Shown here piece by piece: positions 44,092 to 53,782 of a stretch of 64,000 nt of DNA. The position numbers and the translations under genes are program-made. This DNA is from Coxiella endosymbiont of Amblyomma nuttalli (lineage in GTDB: Bacteria; Pseudomonadota; Gammaproteobacteria; Coxiellales; Coxiellaceae), in NCBI RefSeq assembly GCF_018107685.1, contig NZ_CP064834.1:806001-870000 (forward strand). The letters run 5' to 3'. Each line of letters starts with the position of its first letter. Position 1 is the stretch's first letter. The notes below the pieces were generated by a model. The model saw only the letters and a program-made list of their open reading frames with translations, made no database searches and had not been told where the DNA came from.

Positions 44092-44587
44092 CTACTCACC
44101 TTGATAATTAATGAAATTGAAACCTATGAGATGAATTTCACAATCAAAGTAGCAATGATAAAAGTGGCAAAAAGAAAAAATGTTAGCGTGATAATAGGAA
44201 AAGTAATGAAATAGTCAGGAGGTACTATTTTAGAGAACGCTGCCAACAGAAGTTAATAATTATTTACTAGCAGATGTCAAAATAGTATCATCAGAATCCA
44301 GTAACAGATGCAGAGCGTGTATTCTGGCGTGGCATATCTGAAATTAGCAGGAAATCTTCTGATAAAATTATTAAGGTTACCATGACGGAGGCCGCAATTT
44401 TTGAGACATCAAATTTGATGAACACGTATTACAAAATAAAGTCAAAGAGTTTAGGTAGTGTGTTTGAAGAGCATGAAAAAATTTAAGTAAATAAATAGTG
44501 TAAAATAAAGTTATTACAAAACATGTACATTCCTGATGATGTTTGTCAATTTGCTTTGTATTAATAATTAAAGAAAAGGTGGATCAG
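44092..44587. other. dnaX-recR gap with an unknown coding remnant
   Basis: In many relatives ebfC lies here, but in this window ebfC follows recR. The gap contains one frame without stops (44295-44486, listed separately) and otherwise AT-rich DNA. Confidence 0.4.
44295..44486 (+). pseudogene. Possible remnant of an unidentified gene
   Basis: A 63-codon open stretch without an obvious start reads NPVTDAERVFWRGISEISR, with later VTMTEAAIFETSNLMNTYY and SLGSVFEEHEKI before TAA. The composition is more protein-like than the flanking DNA. I do not recognise the family. Confidence 0.28.
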
Positions 44588-45193
44588 GTGTTTAGTCCAC
44601 TAACTAAAGAATTAATTGATACTTTACAAAGCCTTCCAGGCGTTGGACGAAAATCCGCACAGCGTATGGCTTTTTACTTCCTTGCAAAATCTGGACAAGC
44701 TAAAGGATTGGCTCTATCACGCGCATTAGAAACCGCAATCCACAAAGTTGGGCAATGTGAATTGTGCCAAATTTATACTGAACAACTATTGTGTGATATT
44801 TGTCGCAATACTAAACGAGATGCAACACTATTGTGTGTAGTTGAAAGTCCTATTGATGTAGTAGCTGTTGAGCAAACACACGTTTATTCAGGACGATATT
44901 TTGTATTACAGGGGCATCTTTCACCATTGGATGGGGTCGGTCCTCATGAAATAGGCATTCCCACCTTACTGCACCGTTTGCAGGACGAAAATATTAAGGA
45001 GTTGATTATTGCTACCAATGTTACTATGGAAGGAAAAGCTACAGCGCACTATATTGCAAATCACATCAATCATACTAGAATAAAGTGTTCACGCATTGCT
45101 TATGGCGTACCCATTGGTGGTGAATTAGAATATCTTGATGGCGGTACATTGAGTCATGCCTTCCATTCTCGAGTCCCAATTGAAATGAACTAA
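44588..45193 (+). CDS. recR: Recombination protein RecR
   Basis: RecFOR mediator that loads RecA on gapped DNA. I place the start at GTG 44588, which gives MFSPLTKELIDTLQSLPGVG and 201 residues, the usual length; upstream codons are not conserved in the family. The helix-hairpin-helix is LQSLPGVGRKSAQRMAF. The zinc finger is CELCQIYTEQLLCDIC. The Toprim domain has VVESPIDVVAVE, and the C-terminus has GVPIGGELEYLDGGTL. ebfC follows after 15 bases. Confidence 0.96.
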   Translation: MFSPLTKELIDTLQSLPGVGRKSAQRMAFYFLAKSGQAKGLALSRALETAIHKVGQCELCQIYTEQLLCDICRNTKRDATLLCVVESPIDVVAVEQTHVYSGRYFVLQGHLSPLDGVGPHEIGIPTLLHRLQDENIKELIIATNVTMEGKATAHYIANHINHTRIKCSRIAYGVPIGGELEYLDGGTLSHAFHSRVPIEMN

Positions 45194-45208
45194 CAGATCG
45201 AGGCAATA

Positions 45209-45544
45209 ATGACTGATAACTTTAATATTAGCAATTTTATGAAGAATGCAAAAAAAATTCAGGAGATCATGCAAAAAGCACAAGATGAACTAACCAAAGT
45301 TCGCATTACAGGTGAATCAGGTGCTGGATTAGTGAAAGTGACAATCACTGCAAAACATGATATTCTTGAGATGAATCTGGCCGATGAATTATTTCGAGAG
45401 CCTAAAGAGATCATAGAAGATCTGATAAAAGCGGCTTTTAACGATGCTAATCAAAAAGCTGTTGAGATAACTCAAGAAAAAATGATATCTGCTGGCAACT
45501 CTTTTGGCGATATAAATAAAGAAAGAGAAGAGGTAAATCATTAA
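45209..45544 (+). CDS. ebfC: YbaB/EbfC family nucleoid-associated protein
   Basis: Small dimeric DNA-binding protein commonly co-transcribed with rec[19 protein letters not shown] forms the N-terminal helix; [21 protein letters not shown] is the family's beta-sheet signature. 111 residues is typical. Gene order is usually dnaX-ebfC-recR; here it is dnaX-recR-ebfC, a local rearrangement or loss with retention of the coupling to recR. Confidence 0.92.
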   Translation: MTDNFNISNFMKNAKKIQEIMQKAQDELTKVRITGESGAGLVKVTITAKHDILEMNLADELFREPKEIIEDLIKAAFNDANQKAVEITQEKMISAGNSFGDINKEREEVNH

Positions 45545-45576
45545 ACACTAAAAGAAACAAACTACGTCTCTTCAGC

Positions 45577-45618
45577 GCTCCGGGTAGATTCTACAAGGCT
45601 CCGGGTAGATTCTACAAG
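45577..45618. repeat. 21-bp tandem duplication
   Basis: gctccgggtagattctacaag is repeated exactly (45577-45597, 45598-45618), between the ends of ebfC and perM. Confidence 0.93.
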
Positions 45619-45674
45619 CAAATTGCTTTGCTTCAAAATTTTCCAGGGTGTTTTCGACTATTATGACTTTTCGA

Positions 45675-46736
45675 CTATGGCCAAGCGTTTAAAACAGTCT
45701 TTATCAAAGTGGCCAACGGAATTGCAAAAAATACACCCCAAAATCCCCAAATACCACCAAACACTAATACGGATAAAATAATCACAATTGGGTGTAAATC
45801 CATTACACCTGAAAATAATAAGGGCACTAATAAATTGCCATCCAACATGATGATAATAGCATATACAATCATTAAGTAAGCAAAATGTGAAGACAAGAAG
45901 CCCCATTGCATTAAGCCTACAACAGCAATGGGAATCGTAACAACAATCGCACCGATATATGGAACAATAACAGATAAACCTAACAAAACACCCAATAAAA
46001 ACGCATACTGTAATCCTAACGCCGTAAAAGTAATAACAGCAACCACACTCATAATGAGAACTTCAATTACCCGTCCTCGTATGTAAGCACCAATTTTTTG
46101 GTTCATTTCGTACCAGACAATTCGAATTAATCCACGACGTTCTGGCAAAAAACGACTCAACCAATGTTTAATAACATTGCCGTCTTTTAAAAAGAAAAAA
46201 ACTAATAACGGTACTAAAACAAAATAAAGAATAATTTCGATAACACCGGGAATTGACGATAGTGAAAAAGATACAATAAAACGACCAATTCGGGCTGATT
46301 GATCTTGCAGATAAGTGGCTACATTACCTAATGGATTGGGAGGAACAAATTTAGGATAATGGCGCGCAAAATCCATCATCCAGGCTTGACCTTTAACAAC
46401 AGCTCTTGGAAACTCGTAAATCATTCCAACTAACTGTTTCCACATCAATGGAAATAAACCAAATAACAAAAGCAAGAAGAGGCCTAGAAAAAAAAAGTAT
46501 ACCACTATGACAGCTAAGTAGTGTGGGAAGTACCATCGCCTGAGCCACCGAACAGGGGAAGTAAATAAATAAGCAATAACCACACTAATTACTACAGGTA
46601 ACAAATACCGTGCAAAAAACTCAATAAGTAAAAAACCAAAAAGCAGAGTGAAAAACAAGGCTAACGCCTCAGGATCTGAAAAACGTTTTACAAACCAATT
46701 AGAAACGCTTTGCAGAATAGGGTTACTATTACACAT
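45675..46736 (-). CDS. AI-2E family transporter / PerM-like permease
   Basis: Multi-spanning inner-membrane protein. Hydrophobic segments include LALFFTLLFGFLLIEFF, YLLPVVISVVIAYLF, YLAVIVVYFFFLGLFLLLLF, IEIILYFVLVPLLVFFF, VLIMSVVAVITFTALGL, YIGAIVVTIPIAVVGLM, and VIILSVLVFGGIWGFWGVFFAIPLA. The closing GxxWGxxGxxxAxPL pattern is the AI-2E family signature. 353 residues. The substrate is unknown for most members; some export small molecules or act in Na+/H+ exchange. It is on the ribH strand, 17 bases downstream, where nusB would be expected in many gammaproteobacteria. Confidence 0.85.
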   Translation of the reverse strand: MCNSNPILQSVSNWFVKRFSDPEALALFFTLLFGFLLIEFFARYLLPVVISVVIAYLFTSPVRWLRRWYFPHYLAVIVVYFFFLGLFLLLLFGLFPLMWKQLVGMIYEFPRAVVKGQAWMMDFARHYPKFVPPNPLGNVATYLQDQSARIGRFIVSFSLSSIPGVIEIILYFVLVPLLVFFFLKDGNVIKHWLSRFLPERRGLIRIVWYEMNQKIGAYIRGRVIEVLIMSVVAVITFTALGLQYAFLLGVLLGLSVIVPYIGAIVVTIPIAVVGLMQWGFLSSHFAYLMIVYAIIIMLDGNLLVPLLFSGVMDLHPIVIILSVLVFGGIWGFWGVFFAIPLATLIKTVLNAWP

Positions 46737-46753
46737 TACTAACTACTGGGGCT

Positions 46754-47197
46754 CTATATAGATAGCTCTTTCATCAGCTGAACCATTTCCAGCGCCACAT
46801 CGGCCATTTGAGCCCCTTTATTACCATGTTTACCACCCGCTCGAGCAAAAGCTTGTTCTTTATTTTGAGTAGTTAATATACCAAAAATAACGGGAATTTC
46901 GTATTCTAAGGAAACTTGTTGACAACCTAAACTCACTTGCTCACACACGTAATCATAATGATTAGTCTCGCCCCGAATAACAGCTCCTAGACAAATGATT
47001 ACCTCATAATTTTCTGTTTTTGCTAGTCGCTTCGCTATCAACGGGATTTCCACAGCGCCAGGTACCCAGAACGTTTTAATTACTTGGCTAGAAATACCGC
47101 ATTCTACCAACCGTGTAAGAGCACCGCTCAATAATTTCTTCACCACTAATTCGTTAAAACGACTTACTACGATGGCAAGTTTAATTGGCTGTTTCAT
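46754..47197 (-). CDS. ribH: 6,7-dimethyl-8-ribityllumazine synthase
   Basis: Condenses the pyrimidine intermediate with 3,4-dihydroxy-2-butanone 4-phosphate, the penultimate step of riboflavin synthesis. Active-site regions are [31 protein letters not shown], and [16 protein letters not shown] with the catalytic His. [15 protein letters not shown] is near the C-terminus. 147 residues, slightly short of 156. Start overlaps the ribBA end by 17 bases, so it is coupled to ribBA. Confidence 0.95.
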   Translation of the reverse strand: MKQPIKLAIVVSRFNELVVKKLLSGALTRLVECGISSQVIKTFWVPGAVEIPLIAKRLAKTENYEVIICLGAVIRGETNHYDYVCEQVSLGCQQVSLEYEIPVIFGILTTQNKEQAFARAGGKHGNKGAQMADVALEMVQLMKELSI

Positions 47198-48413
47198 TGA
47201 TTACCTCCGCTAAATTTAACAGATGCCCAAGCTTTTCACGCTTTGTCTGTAAATAACTGATATTATCGCATGTCGGTGCAGTCTCCAATGCTACTCGTTC
47301 AACAACCTCAATCCCATACCGTCGCAAACTTTTCAGTTTATCGGGATTATTCGTTAATAACCGAATTTTCTGTATGCCCAACGTCTGTAACATTTGGGCC
47401 GCTAATCCATAATCTCGCATATCAGCCCCAAAGCCTAACTGATAATTAGCTTCTACCGTATCCCATCCTTCTTCTTGTAAAGCATAAGCTTTTATTTTAT
47501 TAGCTAAACCAATACCTCGGCCTTCTTGGCGTAAATAAAGCAAAACGCCCCCTTGCGCTGCAATTTCATCGATAGCGGCGTGTAGCTGCCATCCGCAATC
47601 GCATCGTGCCGAACCAAATACATCACCTGTCAAACATTCCGAATGCATTCGTACTAAACAAGTTTGATCAGATCCAATTTTTTCGTTAATTAATGCAATA
47701 TGTTCTAAATGATCAATACGACTGCGGAAGGCTTTAATTTTAAATTTACCACGATTTTTAACTGGTAACGTCGAAGCAGAAATTTCGTCGATTAATATTT
47801 CATGATTAATTCGATAAGTAATTAAGTCCTGAATACTAATTAATGGCATATCGTGCTTTTCTGAGAAACGATACAAATCAGGTAGTCTCGCCATACTACC
47901 ATCTTCTTTTAAAATTTCACATAATACAGCTGCCGGTTTTAATCCTGCTAAACGACACAAATCAACACTACCTTCAGTATGCCCCTGACGAATTAATACG
48001 CCACCATCCCTCGCTTTCAGAGGAAAAATATGACCTGGCATCACAATATCATCCTGATTACTTTTCTCATCAATAGCAATTTGGATAGTTCGTGCTCGAT
48101 CTTGTGCTGAAATTCCCGTTGTTACATCATAGGCAGCTTCAATAGATACACCGAAAGGTGTTTGGTATCGTGAGCGATTTCGTCTTACCATCATCGGAAT
48201 ATCTAATCGCTCAAAATCACATGCCAACATTGATAAACAAATCAATCCGCGTCCATGAAGTGTCATAAAATTGATATGTTTAGATGTAACATGTTCAGCT
48301 GAAACGATTAAATCGCCTTCATTTTCACGTGATTCATCATCAACTAGAACAACGATTTTGCCTTGTTGTAGCGCCTCAAGGGCAATTTTGATGCTATCAA
48401 ACGATTTGCGCAT
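47181..48413 (-). CDS. ribBA: Bifunctional DHBP synthase / GTP cyclohydrolase II
   Basis: The N-terminal domain (about 1-200) makes 3,4-dihydroxy-2-butanone 4-phosphate; [12 protein letters not shown] binds metal and substrate and [13 protein letters not shown] follows. The C-terminal domain (about 205-400) is a GTP cyclohydrolase II with its zinc Cys in [19 protein letters not shown], then [10 protein letters not shown] and NPDKLKSL. Both halves look catalytically complete, unlike some gammaproteobacterial RibBA proteins whose second domain has lost residues. The start overlaps the end of ribE by 17 bases. 410 residues. Confidence 0.95.
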   Translation of the reverse strand: MRKSFDSIKIALEALQQGKIVVLVDDESRENEGDLIVSAEHVTSKHINFMTLHGRGLICLSMLACDFERLDIPMMVRRNRSRYQTPFGVSIEAAYDVTTGISAQDRARTIQIAIDEKSNQDDIVMPGHIFPLKARDGGVLIRQGHTEGSVDLCRLAGLKPAAVLCEILKEDGSMARLPDLYRFSEKHDMPLISIQDLITYRINHEILIDEISASTLPVKNRGKFKIKAFRSRIDHLEHIALINEKIGSDQTCLVRMHSECLTGDVFGSARCDCGWQLHAAIDEIAAQGGVLLYLRQEGRGIGLANKIKAYALQEEGWDTVEANYQLGFGADMRDYGLAAQMLQTLGIQKIRLLTNNPDKLKSLRRYGIEVVERVALETAPTCDNISYLQTKREKLGHLLNLAEVINETAN

Positions 48414-49005
48414 GCTTTATTTTCTCCTGAGTGATTTTGATAATTATTTTCGCCACCATATCGAATTCAATATTTGCCCATTGACCAGATTTAAAATCGT
48501 TTAGATTCGTTCGTCCCAGGGTATGGGGAATTAACATGACGGAAAAACCACTTTTCATAACGTTATTAATGGTTAGACTCACACCGTTAACCACTATACT
48601 CCCTTTTTGAATCAAATAAATTTTCGACTTATTTGGAATACCTTCAAAATTCAGCTGCACAAATCCTGCTTGTTTTTTTTGTGTTTCCACCGTAGCGGTC
48701 TGATCAATGTGTCCTGAAACAAGATGCCCTCCTAATCGGTCTGTCAGAAGCAATGCACGTTCTAGATTCACCCGATCCCCTATTTGATAATGTCCTGCTT
48801 TTGTACAAGCGAGTGTTTCTGTGGATAAATCACAAGAGAAACAACCAAAGCTTACCTGTACCACCGTCATACAAACTCCATCCACTGCAATACTTTCACC
48901 TTCTTGTAAATCGCGGAAATGACTATCAACCCACAAAATCGTGCGATCGAACGATGCTTCGATTGAATGTATAACACCACAATGATCAACAATACCAGTA
49001 AACAC
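48397..49005 (-). CDS. ribE: Riboflavin synthase, alpha chain
   Basis: Dismutates two lumazines into riboflavin. Two lumazine-binding repeats are visible: MFTGIVDHCGVI with SIAVDGVCMTV, and LVSGHIDQTATV with GSIVVNGVSLTINNV. Starts at GTG 49005 with GAGGG before it. 202 residues. First gene of the minus-strand ribE-ribBA-ribH run, headed by the FMN-riboswitch-like leader at about 49095-49255. The gene symbol varies between ribC and ribE by organism. Confidence 0.94.
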   Translation of the reverse strand: MFTGIVDHCGVIHSIEASFDRTILWVDSHFRDLQEGESIAVDGVCMTVVQVSFGCFSCDLSTETLACTKAGHYQIGDRVNLERALLLTDRLGGHLVSGHIDQTATVETQKKQAGFVQLNFEGIPNKSKIYLIQKGSIVVNGVSLTINNVMKSGFSVMLIPHTLGRTNLNDFKSGQWANIEFDMVAKIIIKITQEKIKHAQIV

Positions 49006-49094
49006 AATCCCTCTTTAGGTAAGGAACCTTTACAATCAACAGCTGTTCTTAGCCAGTGCTTTTTACGAAAGACCAGGGAGGCGACGGTAAAGAA

Positions 49095-49255
49095 AGATGT
49101 TCAACTTTCTTCCATCCGGACTGTAACCGTTATTCTGAAGTTCGCTGACCTGACTATAATAGTTGGCATCGGACCTTTGTCTCCTCAGTCGAGAGGAAAA
49201 GTCCTATGGACTATATTTCAACAAGAACCCTATCACTCTCTAGGGCCTCCCTATG
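49095..49255 (-). promoter_or_regulatory. FMN riboswitch-like leader, partly diverged
   Basis: On the minus strand upstream of ribE, the sequence ggtcagcgaacttcagaata, then acggttacagtccggatgg, matches the conserved 3' half of the RFN aptamer (GGTCAGCAGA ... ACGGTTACAGTCCGGATGRRAGA). The 5' half is poorly conserved: the usual GGGTGAAATTCCC and ACCGGCGGT motifs are not clear, although a gagtgatagggttcttgttg and a GGAC...GGTCC hairpin occur in about the right place. Therefore it is either a divergent or a decaying riboswitch. It would repress ribE-ribBA-ribH when FMN is abundant. Confidence 0.68.
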
Positions 49256-49859
49256 CCCCCACCGCTCTTAATTAAGACACCTTAGCAATTTTACTACATT
49301 TACTGTAACAAAGATAAATCATTTAAGCAACAATTGAAGCAAATACATTTATATCTACTTGCTAGATGAAATCCTAATTAGAACGAAAAACACAGAGACA
49401 AGTTTGTTATAGCCTAACATCTCCTGAAGTTCACAAAAAACTGAGCGCTACAAATTCTCGCTAAGAACTACTACGTGTAATAGTAAATCACAGATAGAAT
49501 GCCTTGGAAAACATGCAAGACTAAGATAGTGGCTTATTGCTCGAACTGAAGGAAGTCTGGGATTATTCAAATTATTTCATTTCATGATATAGAATAGACG
49601 CAAGATAAATATAAGTGATTTAAAAAAAATAAAAAATCGTATTAATTTCATGAACATCTCAATTTATTTTCAGATTAATATATTGATTATTCAAATATTT
49701 CCGGTTTCGATGAAGAAATTAGAATTGAGGCAAAGATTATCGATTTCACTTTTAGATTTCACTTTTAAAAAAAGTAATCTGCCTTTGGATCAATGATAAC
49801 GTTTTAAATTGATTTTAGAAATATCATGATATTGATGGGAGCAAATAGAAACAGAAACG
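49256..49859. other. ribD-ribE spacer
   Basis: About 600 bp between the ribD end and the riboswitch, AT-rich and without recognisable genes. It contains a 13-bp tandem duplication (49742-49767). A promoter for ribE must be near its lower end. Confidence 0.5.
49742..49767. repeat. 13-bp tandem duplication
   Basis: gatttcactttta occurs twice in succession (49742-49754, 49755-49767). Confidence 0.9.
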
Positions 49860-50927
49860 TTACTGAAATTGAACTTCACAAATAGCATCCTTCCCGTATT
49901 GATGCCATTGGATAGAATGTTCCGAAAAAGAAAAAGGAATTTTAAATGCTGAAGTAGCATGAGTGCCAAGAATTTTAGGGGCAATGTAGATTAGAGCACG
50001 ATTTAGAAGGTTTTTATTTAAAAAGGATTGAAAGCAATGCCCACCAGCTTCAATCCATAAATCATGCACACCATCATTACCAATAATACTGAGTATCTTA
50101 TTTAAATTTAAACCGTTTTTTGACCTAGGTATCTCGATACATCGAATATTTTTATTGATTAACACTTCTTTTTGTTTCCAATCTACTCGTTTATTGTGAA
50201 AGATAATGATTCTTTCTGCTGATTTATGGAGCATGGCAGTAAGTGGCAATCGAAGATCCGAATCCAAGATATAAATCGTTTTTTTTATTTCCTTACTATT
50301 CAGTCTCACATTTAATTGAGGGTCATCTTTCAAGATAGTATTAATCGTGGTTAATGTCGCATCACTCCTCTTACGAGATTCAAAAGTATATTGTTTTAAC
50401 TCGTCTCCTGTTAAAATCAGGGATTCTCCTTTAGGTCCTGCGATTTTTCCATCTAAACTTAACGCCAATTTTGCTGTCACCCAAGGGCGTTTATATTTTG
50501 TCCAATAATGATAACTTTCGTAAAATGCATTAATTTCCGGTAATTCGATAAAGAAACAACGGATACCTGCTTTTTCTAATTGTTGAGCTCCATTACCTGA
50601 CACAACAGAATTTGGGTCTCGAAACCCATAATAAACTGATTTAATACCGGATTGAATAATCAAATTAGTACAGGGGGGCGTTTTTCCGTAATGACAACAG
50701 GGCTCTAAGGTTACATACAAATCACAACCTTTTGCACTTTCTCCAGCGGATCGGATAGCTTCTACTTCGGCATGAGGAAAACCACTTTTTTTATGAAAAC
50801 CTGTTGCGATGATTGTACCTTCTTTTACCAACACCACACCAACCGCAGGATTAGGCGCACAAAACCCGCGCCGCGTTTTTGCTAAAGACAAGGCTTTTTT
50901 TAAATAAGTAACCAGAAAATTATTCAT
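49860..50927 (-). CDS. ribD: Bifunctional pyrimidine deaminase/reductase
   Basis: Catalyses the deamination and ribose-reduction steps after GTP cyclohydrolase II. The N-terminal deaminase has its zinc ligands in HAEVEAIRS and PCCHYGKTPPC, with VTLEPCC typical of the CDA fold. The C-terminal reductase begins near RPWVTAKLALSLDGKIAG and includes LWIEAGGHCFQSFL. 355 residues, usual length. Separated from ribE by over 800 bases, so it is probably transcribed apart from the riboswitch-led genes. The adjacent nrdR common in relatives is not recognisable. Confidence 0.94.
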   Translation of the reverse strand: MNNFLVTYLKKALSLAKTRRGFCAPNPAVGVVLVKEGTIIATGFHKKSGFPHAEVEAIRSAGESAKGCDLYVTLEPCCHYGKTPPCTNLIIQSGIKSVYYGFRDPNSVVSGNGAQQLEKAGIRCFFIELPEINAFYESYHYWTKYKRPWVTAKLALSLDGKIAGPKGESLILTGDELKQYTFESRKRSDATLTTINTILKDDPQLNVRLNSKEIKKTIYILDSDLRLPLTAMLHKSAERIIIFHNKRVDWKQKEVLINKNIRCIEIPRSKNGLNLNKILSIIGNDGVHDLWIEAGGHCFQSFLNKNLLNRALIYIAPKILGTHATSAFKIPFSFSEHSIQWHQYGKDAICEVQFQ

Positions 50928-51600
50928 TGCCCTTAAAGTAATTGCAGATGATCGCTAAAGCCGTATTAACCCCATAGGAAAATCCATAGGAAAATAATTA
51001 GTTAACTGACATTTTAACTCTAAATACACTAATTAAAATATAAAATTTTAAAATAGCGTTTTCGATCACACCAATAGGCATTCATTATCTACAATTTGGA
51101 TGAACGGAAATACGATTATGTATCTGGATCTGGACCCACGATTTTCAATCCAATGTTAGTCTCACTTTCAACTTTATCGCTTTTATAAATATTTGCCCAA
51201 TGCAAAAATACTGTACTCATTGGCCAACATTATACTAAAACTAATCGCCTAATCAATCGTGTGATACATTCATGCCCATAGGATCACCTTCAACGTCAAA
51301 TTATACCAGGCGTTGTTATGAGGCTCTAACCACGATCTAAAAAATAAATGATTGCTTCTTACCGAAAGCATTAATTAGATATTAAACCCTATAGCAGTTT
51401 CGTATATAGCTTTTTACTCCGTAAAAAGAAGTTAGTATATTTTCAAGTGCATCTAAATAGGGACACTTAGATGGGCAGTTCTTTTTTAATTTAAAAGTTT
51501 CATTGTTTTTCTTAAAAACAGTCCTTATATCTCTATACATCCTACTAAAAACCTTGTTAATATTGTGACAATTTTTCAGGTTCCTTGAATAAGGTTAAAT
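50928..51600. other. Divergent region ribD / leucine dehydrogenase
   Basis: About 670 bp between divergent genes; no remnant recognised. It holds one 12-bp tandem duplication (50972-50995). Confidence 0.5.
50972..50995. repeat. 12-bp tandem duplication
   Basis: ccataggaaaat occurs twice without a gap, 45 bases upstream of ribD. Confidence 0.9.
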
Positions 51601-52698
51601 ATGTATAAAACATTCAATCACCATTATCACACCTATGCAGGATTGATGCGCTATGCTAGAATGCTTGGTTTTGGCGACATTCATACCAAAATTGATTTAA
51701 CTGCAGGATTGCACGCTATTATTGCTATTCACAGTACGAAGCGTGGTCCTGCCATTGGCGGGTGTCGTTTCTACTCGTATTCTTCCACGAATCTAGCCTT
51801 AAAAGATGCCATTCGACTTTCTTATATGATGACTTTGAAAGCAGCTTTCACTGATTTGCCAAATGGTGGTGCAAAAGCAGTCATTTTAAATCATTCTACA
51901 ATTAAAAATCGCGAGATGCTTTTTCGCTCTTTTGGGGATTTCGTGCACAGCATGAATGGTCGTTATATTACAGCTATGGATATTGGCACAACCACCCAAG
52001 ATATGGACATTGTTGCAGAATGCACGCCACATGTTATTGGTGCAGCAGGAACTGATAAATCACAAAGCGATCCTTCATCATTTACTGCACGCGGTATTTT
52101 TCTTGGCATAAAAGCAGCTGTTAAATTTAAATTAAATCGCGACACAATAGAGGGATTACACGTGGTACTCCAAGGCGGTGGTAAAACTGCCTACAACTTA
52201 GCTCGTTTGTTATATCAAGCTGGTGTCACCATTTCTATGTGTGATACCAAACCAGAAGTCACTCAACAATTTGCAGATGAATTTCAGGCGCGTGTGATCG
52301 CACCAGAAATAATTTATGATGTTTCGTGTGATGTCTTTTCACCTTGTGCTGTTGGTGGAGTCATTAACTTAAATACACTTAATCGTCTTCGTACATCGAT
52401 CATCGCAGGCTCTGCTAACAATCAATTAGCCCATCGAAAATACGGAATTATCGCTCATCAACGAGGATTGCTGTATGTGCCAGATTATGTAATTAATGCT
52501 GGAGGCTTAATTCAAGCAGCTTCCATTCACCGTTATCACGACATTAATATTGCCAATCAATTAATTCATAATATTTATGATCGTCTTCTAGAATTATTCG
52601 ATCGCTCAATAAAAGAGAATATTCCCACCGCCGAATTAGCGGATTTAATGGCCAAAGAAAAACTGGCAGTAGCCTCCAACAAGTTGGAGGCTGTATGA
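51601..52698 (+). CDS. Leucine dehydrogenase (branched-chain amino acid dehydrogenase)
   Basis: NAD-dependent oxidative deamination of leucine, valine or isoleucine to 2-oxoacids. The substrate motif GPAIGGCRFY and the catalytic Lys region TLKAAFTDLPNGGAKAV (about 77-93) identify the Leu/Phe/Val dehydrogenase family. The dinucleotide-binding turn is LQGGGKTAYNLA. Near the C-terminus, YVPDYVINAGGLI is conserved. 365 residues is normal. The E1-alpha gene starts two bases after its stop, so the dehydrogenase feeds 2-oxoacids directly to the E1/E2 complex encoded in the same operon. Confidence 0.9.
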   Translation: MYKTFNHHYHTYAGLMRYARMLGFGDIHTKIDLTAGLHAIIAIHSTKRGPAIGGCRFYSYSSTNLALKDAIRLSYMMTLKAAFTDLPNGGAKAVILNHSTIKNREMLFRSFGDFVHSMNGRYITAMDIGTTTQDMDIVAECTPHVIGAAGTDKSQSDPSSFTARGIFLGIKAAVKFKLNRDTIEGLHVVLQGGGKTAYNLARLLYQAGVTISMCDTKPEVTQQFADEFQARVIAPEIIYDVSCDVFSPCAVGGVINLNTLNRLRTSIIAGSANNQLAHRKYGIIAHQRGLLYVPDYVINAGGLIQAASIHRYHDINIANQLIHNIYDRLLELFDRSIKENIPTAELADLMAKEKLAVASNKLEAV

Positions 52699-52699
52699 T

Positions 52700-53782
52700 A
52701 TGACAGAGAAAAAAACAACAGTAGCTAGTTTTTCGATTTCTTATTTACAATTTCTCGACGCAAACGGCTGCCCTACTCAGCTCTTTCCTGAATTTGCGAA
52801 TCCAGATAGTTTGCTGCATCTCTATCGCCAAATGGCTCTAATTCGTCGTTTTGATAACAAAGCTGTTAACTTGCAACGTACTGGTCAAATCGGCACTTTC
52901 CCTTCAGCGCGTGGACAAGAAGCTGTTGGTGTTGGAATGGGTAATGCTATGCAGGCAGAAGATATTTTTTGTCCTTACTATCGAGATCAAGGAGCTTGTC
53001 TTGAGCGCGGAATTAAATTATCGGAATTTTTAGCTTATTGGGGTGGAGATGAGCGAGGAAATTATTATTCAAATCCTCAAGTAAAAGAAGATCTTCCCAA
53101 TTGTGTGCCCATTGCAGCCCAATTATTACATGGAGCGGGTGTAGCTTATGTAGTAAAATATCGTAAACAAAAACGGGCTGTATTAACCATCTGTGGTGAT
53201 GGGGGAACTTCTAAAGGAGATTTTTATGAAGCTATCAATTTAGCTGGCTGTTGGCAATTACCTTTAGTATTTGTAATTAACAATAATCAGTGGGCTATTT
53301 CAGTAGCTCGCTCTCAACAGACTTCTTGTCAAACATTGGCGCAGAAAGCTATTGCTGGTGGATTTGAAGGTTTGCAAGTCGACGGCAATGACGTCATTGC
53401 GGTACGTTATGCTGTCTCAAAAGCTTTGGAAAAAGCTCGCTATGATGGCGGCCCCACGTTGATTGAAGCCGTTACATACCGTTTATGCGACCATACTACC
53501 GCCGATGATGCGACACGTTATACACCATTGGAAGAATCGAAAGCCGCTTGGAAAATGGAACCCATCGCTCGCCTCGGATGCTACCTAGAATCCCAACATT
53601 TATGGTCTAGAGAAAAAGAAACGGAACTACAAAAAGAACTAGCTCAAGAAGTCGAACAAATTGTTGAAGAATTTTTGAATATACCGCCGCCAAAATCAAC
53701 AGACATATTTGATTATTTATATGCGGAACTTCCACAGTCGCTTAAAAAACAGCGTGAAGAACTTACTGAGAGTAAAATATGA
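52700..53782 (+). CDS. pdhA: 2-oxoacid (pyruvate or branched-chain) dehydrogenase E1 alpha
   Basis: Thiamine diphosphate-dependent decarboxylase subunit. The TPP motif starts at GDGGTSKGDFYEAINLAG and ends in FVINNNQWAIS. RFDNKAVNLQRTGQIGTF with PSARGQEAVGVG is the entry region. Near the C-terminus, HTTADDATRY belongs to the usual phosphorylation-loop area. Length of 360 residues is normal. The ATGA overlap with E1-beta couples translation. The adjoining leucine dehydrogenase suggests branched-chain 2-oxoacids as substrates, though related operons are annotated as pyruvate dehydrogenase; sequence alone does not decide. Confidence 0.9.
   Translation: MTEKKTTVASFSISYLQFLDANGCPTQLFPEFANPDSLLHLYRQMALIRRFDNKAVNLQRTGQIGTFPSARGQEAVGVGMGNAMQAEDIFCPYYRDQGACLERGIKLSEFLAYWGGDERGNYYSNPQVKEDLPNCVPIAAQLLHGAGVAYVVKYRKQKRAVLTICGDGGTSKGDFYEAINLAGCWQLPLVFVINNNQWAISVARSQQTSCQTLAQKAIAGGFEGLQVDGNDVIAVRYAVSKALEKARYDGGPTLIEAVTYRLCDHTTADDATRYTPLEESKAAWKMEPIARLGCYLESQHLWSREKETELQKELAQEVEQIVEEFLNIPPPKSTDIFDYLYAELPQSLKKQREELTESKI

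Noticed and set aside
48967-49275. 102-codon + strand frame across the ribE leader
   Set aside because: It runs antisense to the FMN-riboswitch-like element; the conserved RNA explains the sequence better.
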